DNA of 10,176 bases from an uncultured Collinsella sp. (lineage in GTDB: Bacteria; Actinomycetota; Coriobacteriia; Coriobacteriales; Coriobacteriaceae). The first letter of the stretch is position 1. Each line of letters opens with the position of its first letter. Under the pieces are notes generated by a model. It worked only from the letters and a program-made list of their open reading frames with translations, was not told the origin of the DNA and ran no database searches. The translations under genes and the position numbers were made by a program. The stretch lies in NCBI GenBank assembly GCA_900551605.1, contig URWS01000026.1:1-10176 (forward strand), given 5' to 3'. This document shows positions 1-7,359 of the stretch, piece after piece.

Positions 1-47
1 GAGATTCGCCTTAGTCTCGTGGGCTCGGAGATGTGTATAAGAGACAG
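1..47 (+). other. Untrimmed Nextera i7 sequencing adapter (artifact)
   Basis: This is synthetic sequence. Positions 1-5 match the end of the Illumina P7 oligo, and 6-13 (TCGCCTTA) are the i7 index known as N701. Positions 14-28 are the Nextera read-2 linker, and 29-47 are the 19 bp Tn5 mosaic end. Genomic DNA begins at 48. Any protein that starts MYKRQ or ends TSPSPRD here is reading adapter. Confidence 0.98.
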
Positions 48-1238
48 ATGCTGGGCAAACGCCGCATCGGCGCGGCGCGCGCGGTGCGTGTCGACCAGAT
101 AGGCAACGTCGCCCGAGACAAAGCAGTACATATCGGCGGGCAGACGCAGGTCGTAGCTGCCACCGGCCGCCGGCGCGATCTTGGCGGCAAGGAGCGGCGG
201 CTGTTTTGCCGAGGCCTCGTCCTCCCCCACCGGCGACAACTCAACCGCTACCTCGTAGGAACGATGCGTCGTCGTTCCCCGCGACCAGGCGGGCTCAAAG
301 GAAATGGTCCGGCCACGCAGCAAGTCCAGCATGTATACGATGTCATGCTCGGACAGCGGCAGTTGGCGCTCGGCGACAAAGCCGCTGCGTGCAAAATCGT
401 ACGACGCCGAACGCGAACTCGTGATGTCGCTCAGATACACAACCGTTGCCACAACAAGGTCGAGCAGGCGCACGGAAACCTCGTCGAAGGCCTCGGGCGC
501 ATGGAGAAATGTGAGCTTCTTGCCGTACGAGAACGTACCGCCGCGCACGTAGGCGGCGGCCATGCCGTCGATGTCCTTGACCACGTAGGACACCGAGCCG
601 CAGCGGATGCGAAGCTCGAGCGCCCAGCTAAAGCGGTCGGCGAACAGCGGATTGTAGTACGGCACCAGCGAGGGCTCCAACACCGCCTTGGGGGCATCGG
701 GGTCGACAGCGCCGGCGAGCTTGCGGCGCATGCCCGCCAACTCATCCATGCGCGCGTCCGAAAGATCGGAGAGCGCCTTCATGAGGCTCGGGCTCGTGGG
801 GACGGGCGCCGGGAAGGGAAAGTTAGGGTTGACCGCCGGTGCGGCAGACGCAGGACGCGCGGCTTGCTTGGGCGCCGCCGTAAACGTGCGGACCGGCGTG
901 CGCAGCCCCTCAACAGGCTCAATGCCGCTGGCGTCCAGGTACGCTAGCGCCGTGGCGATGGCGTGCTTGCACATGCCGGGGTAGCGATAGGCAGCGGGGC
1001 AATCGCAGTCGTAGTCGATCACCTCGTGCTCGTCCATGTCGAGCGCCACGTGCGTCTTGTACAGGTCACCGCGCGAGCCGCGCACTGAGCCCTCAACCGT
1101 CACGTTCTTGGAGAAGCGCGAGCCGCTGTCCTCGATCGACAGCACGGCGCCGTTGAGCATGAGCGAGCGGCCCTTCATAAAGGTGCCGCTCAGCGCCGCC
1201 TCTTTCCGGAGCGCCTGCACAAACGTCCCCTGCGCCAT
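48..1238 (-). CDS. SNF2-family helicase with SWIM zinc finger, N-terminal part (3' end cut by adapter)
   Basis: The 397 visible residues begin at an ATG (1238-1236) preceded by a strong GGAGG five nucleotides upstream. The frame stays open into the adapter, so the gene is truncated by the contig edge and not mutated. Residues 78-92 form a SWIM zinc finger: Cys78-x-Cys80, then Cys90-x-His92. A Pro/Ala-rich linker (about 118-150) follows. From about 200 onward the sequence resembles the bacterial SNF2 helicase-associated domain (for example VVKDIDGMAAAY and FSYGKKLTF, residues 219-244). In this family the SNF2 ATPase and helicase C domains follow, in proteins of about 1,050-1,150 residues, so roughly two thirds would lie outside the window. 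Family members are predicted dsDNA-translocating ATPases of unknown cellular role. The gene lies 38 nt downstream of dnaE on the same strand and is probably cotranscribed with it. The ATPase itself cannot be seen here, so a SWIM protein lacking it remains possible. Confidence 0.83.
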
Positions 1239-1276
1239 CACTTCCTCCAATCTCGCGCGGACCAGCAACGCCGTCC
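1239..1276 (-). promoter_or_regulatory. Short dnaE-helicase spacer with strong ribosome binding site
   Basis: Only 38 nt separate the dnaE stop from the helicase start. On the minus strand it ends GGAGGAAGTG directly before the ATG, a near-ideal Shine-Dalgarno with 5 nt spacing that fixes the start. No terminator-like hairpin is seen, so read-through from dnaE is expected. Confidence 0.7.
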
Positions 1277-4200
1277 CTAGATAACCGTCACGCGGCCCTG
1301 GTTACCCACGATGGCCTTGGCCTCGGCCAGCAGCGGAATCGAGCGCGCGTTGACCTTGGCAGGCACCTCGGCGCGCAGCACGCGCCCGTCCACCTGCTCG
1401 ATAAAGATCTCCACGCGGTCGCCGCCCGGGTTAGCGGTGAGCACCGTGGCCAGGCGCGCCATATTGCCCTGGCTAAAGCGGCTGTTGGGCACCATGACCT
1501 CAAACACCTTGGGCTTGTTGTTCTCCTCGTTGAGCTCAAGCGGCACGATCTCCTGCGCGATGATCTGGTCGCCGCGGTCCGAGCGCTCGAGCTTGCCCTT
1601 AATGCGCACAAAGGCGTCGGACAGCTGCGCGCCGGTCTCGGGATCGACCTCGCCGTACAGGTACCCCTCGGCCTCCTTGTAGGTCTTGGGGAACACGACG
1701 ACGGTGGCCTCGCCTTCCATGTCCTCGAGCTGCACGATGCCCATGGGGTCGCCGTTTTTGGTCACGCGCTTGGACACGCTCGAGACCATGCCGGCCCACC
1801 ACAGTGCCTTACCCTCGGGAATCTCCTGGTTGATGGTGCCGCCCGTAGGATTCTGAACTTCGTAGCCGGTGTCGATCTGCGAGAACGAAAAGTCGCGCGC
1901 TTTGCTGAGCGCATACTCAAACGGGCGCAGCGGGTGGTCCGAGACATAGATGCCCAGAACCTCCTTCTCCTGGCTCAGCTTGAGGTGGCGGTCCCATTCC
2001 TGGCCGTCCGGATCGGGCACGCTGACCTCGAAACCCGAGCCCTCAACATCACCAAACATGTCGAAGAACGAGGTCTGGCCGCTCGCGCGGTCCTTCTGGC
2101 GCTTTATCGCGGCGTCGATGATGTTCTCGGGGTTGTTCTTGTCCACAAAGTGCATCATCTGGCGGCGCGGATAGCCCGTGGAGTCGAAGGCACCTGCCTT
2201 GATCAGCGATTCGATCACGCGGCGGTTGGCCTGGCTCGAGTCCACGCGCTCAACAAAGTCGTGCAGCGTCTTAAACGGGCCGCCCGCCTCGCGCTCGGCG
2301 ATAATCGCCTGCGCCACGCCGGTACCCACGCCGCGGATGCCGGCCAGGCCAAAGCGCACGCCCTCCTTGGTAGCCGTGAACTCGGTGCCGGACTCGTTGA
2401 CATCTGGCGAAAGCACGGGGATGCCGTCATGACGGCACGCCGAGACGTAGTGCACGATCTTGTCGGTCTTGCCCGTGTAGGACGTCAGAACGGCCGCCAT
2501 GTACTCGTGCGGATAGTGCGCCTTGAGCCACGCCGTCTGCATAACCAGAATGGCGTAGCCGGCGGAGTGCGACTTGTTGAAGGCGTAGGACGCGAACTCG
2601 AGAACATCGTCCCAAATCTTCTGGGCGACCTCGCGCGTGTAGTTGTTCTTGATGGCACCGTTCATCCAGTGGTCGTAGGTGGTCTCGTCCGAGCCATCCT
2701 CCCAGTGGAGCACCGTCGACGTGAGCAGCTTGATCTTTTTCTTAGCCACGGGCTTACGGATACGCGAGTCCGATTCGCCCTTGGAGAAGCCGCACATCTC
2801 GACGGAGATGAGCATAACCTGCTCCTGGTAGACCATGGTGCCGTAGGTTTCGCCCAGGATGTCGTCCAAGCGGTCGTCGTAGGAAACCGCCGGCTCCTTG
2901 CCGTTCATACGGTTGATGTAGGACGAGACCATGCCGGCGCCCAGCGGGCCCGGGCGGTACAGGGCGATCAATGCCACGACGTGCTTGTACTCGGTGGGCT
3001 TCATGTTCTTGATCGTGGCCGTCATGCCGGCAGACTCGACCTGGAAGACGCCGGCAGTGTGGCCGGAACCCATGAGCTTAAAGATCTCGGGGTCGTCAAA
3101 GGGAATCTCTTCCTCTTTGATGTCGATGCCGAAGTTCTTTTTGATGTTCGCCTTGGCTTTGGAGATAACCGTCAGCGTACGCAGGCCCAAGAAGTCCATC
3201 TTGAGCAGGCCCATGTCGGCGACGGTATGGCCCTCGTACTGGGTAATCTCGACGCCGCCCTTAGTGTCGAGTTTGGTGGGCACGTGCTCGTTGACGGGGT
3301 CGCGGCAGATCAGAACGGCGCACGCGTGCACGCCCTCGCCACGGGTGAGACCCTCGATCGAGAGTGCCGTGTCGATGATGCGGCGAGCGTCGTCGTCCTT
3401 TTTATATGCCTCGGCAAAATCGGGGTTAAACAGATCTTCTTTGCCGGGTTGTTTGTCGAGCACCTGCTTGAGCTTGACCTTGGGGTCGCTCGAGACCATC
3501 TTGGACAGGCGCTGGCCCATGTAGACCGGGTAGTCCAGGACGCGCGCGGCGTCGTTAATGGCCTGCTTGGCCTTAATGGTCGAGTAGGTGATGACGTGGG
3601 TGACCTTCTCGGGACCGTAGAGCTGGCGAACGTGCTCCACGACCTCGAGGCGCCGCTCATCGTCGAAGTCCATATCGATATCGGGCATCTCGGTACGCTG
3701 CGGGGACAGGAACCTCTCGAACATCAGGCCGTTCTCGAGCGGGTCGAACGCGGTGATGTTCATGGCGTAGGCGACGATAGCGCCGGCGGCCGAGCCACGG
3801 CCGGGGCCGACGCCGATGCCGTTGTCCTTGGCCCATTGCACGTACTCGGCAACGATCAAGAAGTAGGCGGCAAAGCCCTTGTCGCAGATGACCTTGTATT
3901 CGTACTCAAAGCGCTCTTTGATGTTGACGCCGCCGATCTCGCGCGTGGCCCAGTCGTCGCCATAGTGCTGGCGCAGGCCCTTCTCGCACTCGCGGCGGAA
4001 CTGGCTCTCGTGCGTCTCGCCGGGATCGAGCAGCGGGAAGCGCGGCAGAATGATGGAGTCCCAGTCCAACTCCACGTAGCACTTATCGGCGATCTCGAGT
4101 GTGTTGTCGCAGGCCTCGGGGCAATACGGGAACATCGCCCGCATCTCCTCCTCGGTCTTCATGTAAAACTCCGAGCCGGTCATGCGCATGCGGTTGGGGT

Positions 4201-5080
4201 CGTCGACCTTGGCGTTCATGCCGATGCACATGATGACGTCCTGCACGGGCGCGTCCTCGCGGCGCAGGTAGTGAAAGTCGTTGGTCGCGATGACCTTGAC
4301 GCCCACCTGTTTGGCGATGTCGATGAGCGTGCGGTCCATCTGCTCGTCGGTCAGACCGTTATCGGTGGTAATGCCGTGTTCCTGGATCTCGATATAAAAG
4401 TCGCCGGGATCGAAGGTGTCGCGGAAGGTCTCGGCCCACTTGATGGCGCCTTCCATGTCGCCGCGGTCGATGTATTTGGGGATGATGCCGGCGATGCAGG
4501 CGCTCGTGCAGATCATACCCTTGGCATGGCGGCGCAGGTTGTCGAGCGTCACGCGCGGCTTGTAGTAAAAGCCCTGCACGGCGGCCTCGGAGACCGTCTG
4601 CATCAGGTTGACGTAGCCCTCCTGGTCCTTGGCCAGAAGGATCATGTGGTAGAGCTCGGGCTTGTGGTCGCGGGCAAGGGTCTCGTCCGGCGTAAAGTAG
4701 ACCTCGCACCCAAAGATGGGTTTGATGACCAGAGGCGGCTTGAGCTCGTCGATGTTGCCCTTCTCATCCCACATGGCCATATCCTTCACATACTGGGCAT
4801 GCTCGCGCGGGCTGGACTCGGGATCGGGTTCCACCAGCTCGTCGCGGCGGTCCTTTTCCAAGAAGGACTTGTCGTGACTCCAGGTTTTGTACTCGGGCGT
4901 GTTGTGGTTAACGGCGTCGCAGGCCAGTGCCAGGTCGGGCACGCCATACATGTAGCCGTGGTCGGTAATGGCGACGGCGGGCATGCCCAGCTCTACGGCA
5001 CGGTTGACCATATCCTGGATACGGGTTGCGCCGTCGAGCATGGAGAAAACAGTGTGATTGTGCAGATGGACAAATGCCAT
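1277..5080 (-). CDS. dnaE: DNA polymerase III subunit alpha (replicative DNA polymerase)
   Basis: This is the catalytic subunit of the chromosomal replicase: it extends primers with dNTPs at the fork while bound to the sliding clamp. The protein is 1267 residues and starts at an ATG with GGAG eight nucleotides upstream. The N-terminal PHP domain keeps the ligands expected of an active metal-dependent proofreading nuclease: His7, His9, Asp16, His41, Glu126, His145, Cys195, Asp268 and His270 (matched by motif to mycobacterial DnaE1). The polymerase aspartates are Asp467 and Asp469 in PDIDMDF, and Asp629 in MDFLGLRTL. A helix-hairpin-helix region lies near 908-930. The clamp-binding motif QTSFF is at 1002-1006, and an OB-fold lies at about 1094-1175. 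It is longer than the roughly 1,180 residues usual for actinobacterial DnaE1. Much of the excess is a charged insertion at about 58-117, and a second apparent insertion sits near 773-800. No frameshift is seen. Confidence 0.98.
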   Translation of the reverse strand: MAFVHLHNHTVFSMLDGATRIQDMVNRAVELGMPAVAITDHGYMYGVPDLALACDAVNHNTPEYKTWSHDKSFLEKDRRDELVEPDPESSPREHAQYVKDMAMWDEKGNIDELKPPLVIKPIFGCEVYFTPDETLARDHKPELYHMILLAKDQEGYVNLMQTVSEAAVQGFYYKPRVTLDNLRRHAKGMICTSACIAGIIPKYIDRGDMEGAIKWAETFRDTFDPGDFYIEIQEHGITTDNGLTDEQMDRTLIDIAKQVGVKVIATNDFHYLRREDAPVQDVIMCIGMNAKVDDPNRMRMTGSEFYMKTEEEMRAMFPYCPEACDNTLEIADKCYVELDWDSIILPRFPLLDPGETHESQFRRECEKGLRQHYGDDWATREIGGVNIKERFEYEYKVICDKGFAAYFLIVAEYVQWAKDNGIGVGPGRGSAAGAIVAYAMNITAFDPLENGLMFERFLSPQRTEMPDIDMDFDDERRLEVVEHVRQLYGPEKVTHVITYSTIKAKQAINDAARVLDYPVYMGQRLSKMVSSDPKVKLKQVLDKQPGKEDLFNPDFAEAYKKDDDARRIIDTALSIEGLTRGEGVHACAVLICRDPVNEHVPTKLDTKGGVEITQYEGHTVADMGLLKMDFLGLRTLTVISKAKANIKKNFGIDIKEEEIPFDDPEIFKLMGSGHTAGVFQVESAGMTATIKNMKPTEYKHVVALIALYRPGPLGAGMVSSYINRMNGKEPAVSYDDRLDDILGETYGTMVYQEQVMLISVEMCGFSKGESDSRIRKPVAKKKIKLLTSTVLHWEDGSDETTYDHWMNGAIKNNYTREVAQKIWDDVLEFASYAFNKSHSAGYAILVMQTAWLKAHYPHEYMAAVLTSYTGKTDKIVHYVSACRHDGIPVLSPDVNESGTEFTATKEGVRFGLAGIRGVGTGVAQAIIAEREAGGPFKTLHDFVERVDSSQANRRVIESLIKAGAFDSTGYPRRQMMHFVDKNNPENIIDAAIKRQKDRASGQTSFFDMFGDVEGSGFEVSVPDPDGQEWDRHLKLSQEKEVLGIYVSDHPLRPFEYALSKARDFSFSQIDTGYEVQNPTGGTINQEIPEGKALWWAGMVSSVSKRVTKNGDPMGIVQLEDMEGEATVVVFPKTYKEAEGYLYGEVDPETGAQLSDAFVRIKGKLERSDRGDQIIAQEIVPLELNEENNKPKVFEVMVPNSRFSQGNMARLATVLTANPGGDRVEIFIEQVDGRVLRAEVPAKVNARSIPLLAEAKAIVGNQGRVTVI

Positions 5081-5320
5081 GTGATGAGCTCCGATGCGGG
5101 TTCGTGTTCTGACTGAACGATTTTACCGCACGGCACGGACAGCACCCGAACCTAGCCAAACCCACACGGGCAGTCTTTTTGGGACCTTCAAAAAGGGGAA
5201 TGAGGGCATCCAGATATACCGAGTATTACTGGAACCCCGGCGATGCGCGGAATGATCTGTGACGAATAGTCATGTCCACCAAGAAGGCTCGACGCTTCGG
5301 ATAGTTCGTCAATCGATATA
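5081..5320. other. Intergenic region between the MFS gene and dnaE
   Basis: These 240 bp carry no supported gene. The part next to dnaE (5081-5160) is GC-rich and holds its ribosome binding site and a possible -10 element. The part from 5161 to 5320 is AT-richer. It contains an imperfect inverted repeat at 5210-5232 (CCAG/CTGG outer arms, ATAC/GTAT inner arms, TCG loop on the minus strand). A CTTTTT/AAAAAG pair with a 9 nt loop lies at about 5174-5195. A near-palindrome built on GATATATC at 5311-5326 overlaps the transporter stop codon. None of these is a clear intrinsic terminator, because no GC-rich stem is followed by a T-run on the minus strand. Confidence 0.5.
5120..5125 (-). promoter_or_regulatory. 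Possible -10 element for dnaE
   Basis: TAAAAT on the minus strand lies 40 nt before the dnaE ATG, which would give a leader of about 30 nt. No good -35 hexamer is found at 16-18 bp spacing, so this is a weak candidate. Confidence 0.22.
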
Positions 5321-6520
5321 TCAATTCTTGGAGACCTGCATTCCTACCATTTTTAATGAAACAACAGCGGTAATTGCCATCGCGATTGCACCAATAATAC
5401 CGAGCGCTATCTGAATGGGATATAACCCCAACACATGTCCAAATATGGAGAAAAACATTGCGGAAAAGAGAGCCCTTACCAGAGATGCGACGGAAAGGAT
5501 CGTCGCGCGGAGATCGTCCGCTATCGCGTCTTGGATTAAGTTTTCCGAAGTGATGTACACCACTTCTGGGAGAAAACAAAGCACCATGCTAAGGCCAAAC
5601 AAACACAGCGGATTTGAAGCGAACCACGGAAGAATCATGAAAAGGCCAGCCTCGATTAGCATTGAGCCGCGCATGGTATTTCTTTTCCCGAAACGCGATG
5701 AGAAAAAATCTGCTGCAATGTAGGCCGTCGCATTTACTGCATAGGATGCACCGAAAAAGATTCCTATTATGGAGACGGGAGCATCAAATGCGTCGAATAC
5801 CAACTGATTCAAGTTGTAATAACTCCCATAGAATCCATCGAGCATGCTTGTGCCGATTAGAAGAAGCAACACCGCAAAAGCGGATTCTCCAATGCACCAG
5901 GTTTCGCGTCTGAAGACCTTGGCTACGTCAAACCTTTCCTCCCCAGAGTTTTTGGAATGGGTCGTTTCCATCCTCTCAATGGGATACAGAAGGAAAAGCT
6001 GCAGGAGATAGAAAACGGAGACGCATACGTAGAGGGCACTCCAAGATACTTGGGCAATGAATGATCCAAGTACGATTGCCACTCCCGTCGCGATTGATTG
6101 CGCGGCAAGCAGCCGAGCGTTGATGGTGAGGAAGCGCTCTCCTTGACCGGCATTTCGGGCAATTTCATATAAAAGTGCTTGTTCGGATCCCGATTGAAGG
6201 GAGTAGGCGAGTGCCTCAACAAGGGAAAGCGCGACGAGAAAGGGGCCTGAGAGCAACAGCATACCAGCCGTATGGAAGAAAAGCAGCAGCACGCCCACTT
6301 GAATCGAGAACTTCTTTCCAAAGAAATCGCCTATCAGCCCTGTTGGCAGCTCGAGGACGACCGTTGCAATGTTAAACAGGGCTTGATAAAGCGCAATTTC
6401 CGTGACAGACATTCCTTTCTCCGCAAGGAAAAGTAGAAACACTCCCCGATTTAAAACAAATCCCGCGAGAACGAAAAAGGCGGAATAGATGTGCAGTTGC
6501 GTAGCGGCATTCTTATTCAT
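5321..6520 (-). CDS. Major facilitator superfamily (MFS) transporter
   Basis: This 399-residue, highly hydrophobic protein is consistent with a 12-helix MFS permease in the cytoplasmic membrane, probably a proton-coupled exporter. The substrate cannot be read from sequence. The signature motif A is at 60-72 (PTGLIGDFFGKKF) in the loop after helix 2. A degenerate copy at about 270-281 (ADFFSSRFGKRN) starts the second half. A polar loop of about 30 residues (181-210) separates the halves. SGSEQALLYE (110-119) and RATILSVASLVRA (338-350) are typical of an MFS subfamily often labelled multidrug or unknown-substrate efflux. GGAAG lies 6 nt before the ATG. The gene is visibly AT-richer than dnaE or the sortases and uses more A/T-ending codons, which suggests horizontal acquisition. 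It is monocistronic in this layout. The fold is near certain; the transported compound is unknown. Confidence 0.9.
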   Translation of the reverse strand: MNKNAATQLHIYSAFFVLAGFVLNRGVFLLFLAEKGMSVTEIALYQALFNIATVVLELPTGLIGDFFGKKFSIQVGVLLLFFHTAGMLLLSGPFLVALSLVEALAYSLQSGSEQALLYEIARNAGQGERFLTINARLLAAQSIATGVAIVLGSFIAQVSWSALYVCVSVFYLLQLFLLYPIERMETTHSKNSGEERFDVAKVFRRETWCIGESAFAVLLLLIGTSMLDGFYGSYYNLNQLVFDAFDAPVSIIGIFFGASYAVNATAYIAADFFSSRFGKRNTMRGSMLIEAGLFMILPWFASNPLCLFGLSMVLCFLPEVVYITSENLIQDAIADDLRATILSVASLVRALFSAMFFSIFGHVLGLYPIQIALGIIGAIAMAITAVVSLKMVGMQVSKN

Positions 6521-6623
6521 TTGACACTTCCATCAACTATTTTTGTCGGGCCGCTCGCTACCGACTCGAAGCCTGAAGAGCTCACAGTTGCTGTGAAGAG
6601 CGGTAAAGCTATTGCACAGGGTA
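6521..6623. other. Intergenic region between DUF3284 gene and MFS gene
   Basis: These 103 bp separate the DUF3284 stop from the transporter start. They contain a perfect spaced palindrome (6582-6596) and the GGAAG ribosome binding site of the transporter. On the plus strand an open stretch with protein-like codon use could be a gene remnant. No convincing -35/-10 pair was found. Confidence 0.5.
6582..6596. promoter_or_regulatory. Spaced palindrome TCACAG-TTG-CTGTGA, candidate operator
   Basis: The 15 bp perfect palindrome has 6 bp arms and a 3 bp centre, 62 nt upstream of the transporter ATG. GAAGAGC also occurs as a direct repeat around it (6575-6581 and 6595-6601). The size suits a dimeric regulator, but the stem is too short and lacks a T-run for a terminator. 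Its position within the possible remnant reading frame means it could be coincidental. Confidence 0.35.
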
Positions 6624-7133
6624 TCAATGGAATACATCCGAAGCGTTTTCGGCAGTATCATCGGCGAAGGCGGGATTAGCCTTTACGCGGCGCTCACCCT
6701 CGATGAATTTGACGATTTGATCAATCGTCTGGTTGGCGTGGCTCTTGAGCTTGCGCTCATAGAAGAAGAGGCCGAGCTTGCCGCGCGGGCCAGACGTGTT
6801 GCCACCCACACCCTGAAAATCCTCGGTATAGGTGAGCTCGCAGGCACCATCGCCAGCAGGTGCAGCCTCATAGCGCATGGTATTGATGCCCGCCGCATAC
6901 TGAAAACGGACCTCATAGAGACACGGGTAGTCAAAGTGCTTGATCTTAACCTTGATCGCCGTGCCCTTGGCCTTGCCTTTTGCGGACTGGGCGCGCTTCT
7001 CGTACTTATAGCCGTTGAGCTTGTTGCGGCTGGGACGCTTGCCCGTGGCGTTCTCGATATCCTGCATGATGGACCCCGCCAGAGCGTCAAAAAGCTCCTC
7101 CGGCGTCACCTTAAGCGTTTTGGTGAGCTGCAT
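6624..7133 (-). CDS. DUF3284-family protein
   Basis: This 169-residue soluble protein has no signal peptide or membrane segment. The N-terminal stretch (MQLTKTLKVTPEELFDAL, residues 1-18), the following ATGK (29-32) and the central CELTYTEDFQGVG (98-110) match the pattern I associate with the DUF3284 family. That family consists of small proteins with an alternating beta-strand pattern that may be SRPBCC/START-like. The biochemical role is unknown. The middle (about 41-66) is rich in Lys and basic residues, and the last 18 residues look disordered and acidic. The start is supported by AAGGAG five nucleotides upstream and a plausible -10 element. It has its own promoter region and is separated from the sortase operon by 226 bp, so it is probably transcribed alone. 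The family call is from memory of the pattern and not from a profile search. Confidence 0.72.
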   Translation of the reverse strand: MQLTKTLKVTPEELFDALAGSIMQDIENATGKRPSRNKLNGYKYEKRAQSAKGKAKGTAIKVKIKHFDYPCLYEVRFQYAAGINTMRYEAAPAGDGACELTYTEDFQGVGGNTSGPRGKLGLFFYERKLKSHANQTIDQIVKFIEGERRVKANPAFADDTAENASDVFH

Positions 7134-7166
7134 GATGGCTCCTTATTCGTTTGAACCGTTCGAGCC

Positions 7167-7172
7167 ATTGTA
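7167..7172 (-). promoter_or_regulatory. Candidate -10 element (TACAAT) for the DUF3284 gene
   Basis: TACAAT on the minus strand matches the -10 consensus at 5 of 6 bases. It lies 34 nt before the ATG, giving a leader of about 27 nt that contains the AAGGAG ribosome binding site. The -35 region is GC-rich without a recognisable hexamer and lies next to the first large palindrome. Confidence 0.4.
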
Positions 7173-7193
7173 CCGCCCCGGGCTCTCCCATGC

Positions 7194-7258
7194 GTTGCGG
7201 TGAAATACGGATTGGATGGGGCGCCCCGCGCCTCAAACAGTCCGTATTCCACCGCAAC
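7194..7258. repeat. Large palindrome 1 (18 bp arms, GTTGCGG/CCGCAAC ends)
   Basis: The left arm 7194-7211 and right arm 7241-7258 are inverted copies of 18 bp with one mismatch (at 7203). The 29 nt loop contains the perfect palindrome GGGGCGCCCC (7218-7227). Transcripts of either strand would fold into a hairpin. It lies just upstream of the candidate DUF3284 promoter. No T-run follows, so it is not a standard terminator. Confidence 0.85.
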
Positions 7259-7268
7259 TTGCAAAGGG

Positions 7269-7342
7269 GTTGCGGCAAAGCGCTCCCTGTTCAGCCTGGG
7301 ATTGGGGTGGGGGGAGCCAAACAGGGAGCGTTTTGCCGCAAC
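7269..7342. repeat. Large palindrome 2 (23 bp arms, GTTGCGG/CCGCAAC ends)
   Basis: The left arm 7269-7291 and right arm 7320-7342 are inverted copies of 23 bp with one mismatch. The 28 nt loop carries G-runs on the plus strand (GGG, GGGG, GGGGGG). It starts 17 nt after the second sortase stop and 10 nt from palindrome 1. It shares the GTTGCGG outer ends with palindrome 1, but the inner arms differ. On the operon mRNA it would form a very stable 3' hairpin without a U-tract, fitting a 3'-end stabiliser, a non-canonical terminator or a palindromic intergenic repeat. Confidence 0.88.
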
Positions 7343-7359
7343 GCGGGGCGACGCAACAC

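Noticed and set aside
11..244. A minus-strand frame ending in TSPSPRD
   Set aside because: The end is translated adapter, and the body is the helicase gene read in the wrong frame.
33..947. A 304-codon plus-strand open frame starting MYKRQ
   Set aside because: Its start lies in adapter, and the rest is antisense to the SWIM/SNF2 helicase, whose minus-strand frame has clear domain motifs.
1934..5116. A 1060-codon plus-strand open frame opposite dnaE
   Set aside because: It is a long antisense shadow produced by GC-rich codon bias. It is rich in repetitive His/Val/Asp/Leu with no domain pattern, while the minus strand is an unmistakable DnaE.
5226..5579. A 117-codon minus-strand frame overlapping the transporter end
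   Set aside because: It reads the transporter in another frame and has no ribosome binding site or motif.
7298..7316. G-quadruplex in the loop of palindrome 2
   Set aside because: There are G-runs of 3, 4 and 6, but four separate runs of three are lacking. Only a weak two-tier structure is possible, so it is mentioned only within the palindrome entry.
7194..7342. CRISPR array or intrinsic terminator at the tandem palindromes
   Set aside because: There are only two units with different inner sequence and no regular direct repeat or spacer. Neither hairpin is followed by a T-run on either strand.
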